Positions 63,638 to 64,000 of a stretch of DNA of 64,000 nt are shown here, piece after piece. The DNA is from Verrucomicrobiota bacterium (GTDB taxonomy: Bacteria; Verrucomicrobiota; Verrucomicrobiia; CAIQCK01), in NCBI GenBank assembly GCA_016235595.1, contig JACRJX010000040.1, positions 186,001 to 250,000 on the forward strand. The letters run 5' to 3'. Under the pieces are notes generated by a model. That model made no database searches and was not told the origin of the DNA. It worked only from the letters and a program-made list of their open reading frames with translations. A program made the translations under genes and the position numbers. The stretch's first letter is position 1; every line of letters starts with the position of its first letter.

Positions 63638-64000
63638 TCAGCGATGGCCGACCAGCTTCTCGGGAGGAGCCGAATCACCGCACGGGTTTTCTTCTGCGTC
63701 TTCCGCCTCCTTCAGTCCCTCACGACAAATGTGCACGATCACGCCCGCCACCCCACCTATGGCAAACATAACCAATAGACCTCCAATGCTCGGCACACGC
63801 CCCGCGCCGCTGACCATCGCGGCCAACGCAGGCAGGCCGAGCGTAATCAGCGTCACGATGCCACCTGTGATAAAGGCTGAGCCAACCGCCTTGCCGGTGA
63901 CTTTTGTGAAATTGTCCTCCACGATTTCTGTCTGCTCCGGCGGAATGAAATTATAGGGTAGCGGCCCCGCCCCTTCCCCGCCTCGCAAAATGCGCCCCGC
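63638..64000 (-). CDS. Small membrane protein, unknown (partial at the right edge)
   Basis: The frame is open to the window end, so the start may lie outside; a TTG at 63988 is the only start codon near. The visible 116 residues include two hydrophobic helices (about 35-60 and 68-88) and a charged C-terminus. No family is recognised. thiH begins 135 bp downstream. Confidence 0.5.
   Translation of the reverse strand, partial: AGRILRGGEGAGPLPYNFIPPEQTEIVEDNFTKVTGKAVGSAFITGGIVTLITLGLPALAAMVSGAGRVPSIGGLLVMFAIGGVAGVIVHICREGLKEAEDAEENPCGDSAPPEKLVGHR

Noticed and set aside
1..64000. CRISPR arrays, tRNA or rRNA genes, transposases, prophage genes
   Set aside because: None was found on reading both strands; the only repeats are the palindromes at 20.1/20.6 kb, the argS hairpin and the 41-bp promoter element.

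Overview
The window is about 62% GC, densely coded, with ATGA/TGATG-type gene overlaps and occasional GTG and TTG starts. The mix of genes suggests a Gram-negative bacterium of the PVC group, most likely Verrucomicrobiota, although no rRNA or other marker settles this. The signs are many secreted glycosidases carrying DUF5696, DUF6259 or DUF4832-like domains, SGNH hydrolases, right-handed beta-helix proteins, and 70-80 bp palindromic repeats. Anaerobic or microaerobic life is suggested by a double-cubane-type ATP-dependent reductase with its activase and by ThiH, an oxygen-sensitive radical SAM enzyme. No tRNA, rRNA, CRISPR array, transposase or phage gene was seen.

Region 1 (1-20 kb) is mostly core metabolism. 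It holds the end of a diadenylate cyclase gene, an M24 peptidase, a YugP-type zinc peptidase, a ferric-type ABC importer (binding protein, ATPase, fused permease), hpt, and a secreted SGNH hydrolase. On the minus strand lies an operon of FGGY kinase, double-cubane reductase and activase. Then come an HExxH membrane protein, a PtsN-like EIIA, argS, a secreted phosphodiesterase-like protein, a low-GC P-loop protein, a class V aminotransferase and ahcY. A small conserved gene at 20.3 kb is bracketed by two copies of a palindromic repeat.

Region 2 (20.7-58 kb) is a large carbohydrate-degradation locus. It begins with an amidohydrolase divergent from an AraC-family regulator. It continues with secreted glycosidase-like proteins: DUF5696, a six-hairpin glycosidase, DUF6259, DUF4832, tandem SGNH, LamG-GH39-like, GH36 alpha-galactosidase, GH99-like, GH42-like and GHL6-like. 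It also encodes two beta-helix fusions, an SDR and an enolase-superfamily dehydratase. The most interesting signal is a 41-bp element found upstream of five of these transcription units. Its core is TCCAC-N16-TCCAT, a direct repeat with a 21-bp period. In four copies the second half-site abuts a TTTACC -35 box with a -10 box 17-18 bp further on. This is the architecture of AraC-type activation, and one copy lies in front of the araC-like gene itself. I infer that the locus is one regulon for a galactose-containing polysaccharide or glycoconjugate. A lower-GC island (36.1-38.8 kb) with two unknown surface proteins interrupts it.

Region 3 (58-64 kb) returns to housekeeping genes: accD, comF, a CPBP protease, a DUF554 membrane protein, uppP, thiS, thiH and the end of a small membrane protein gene.
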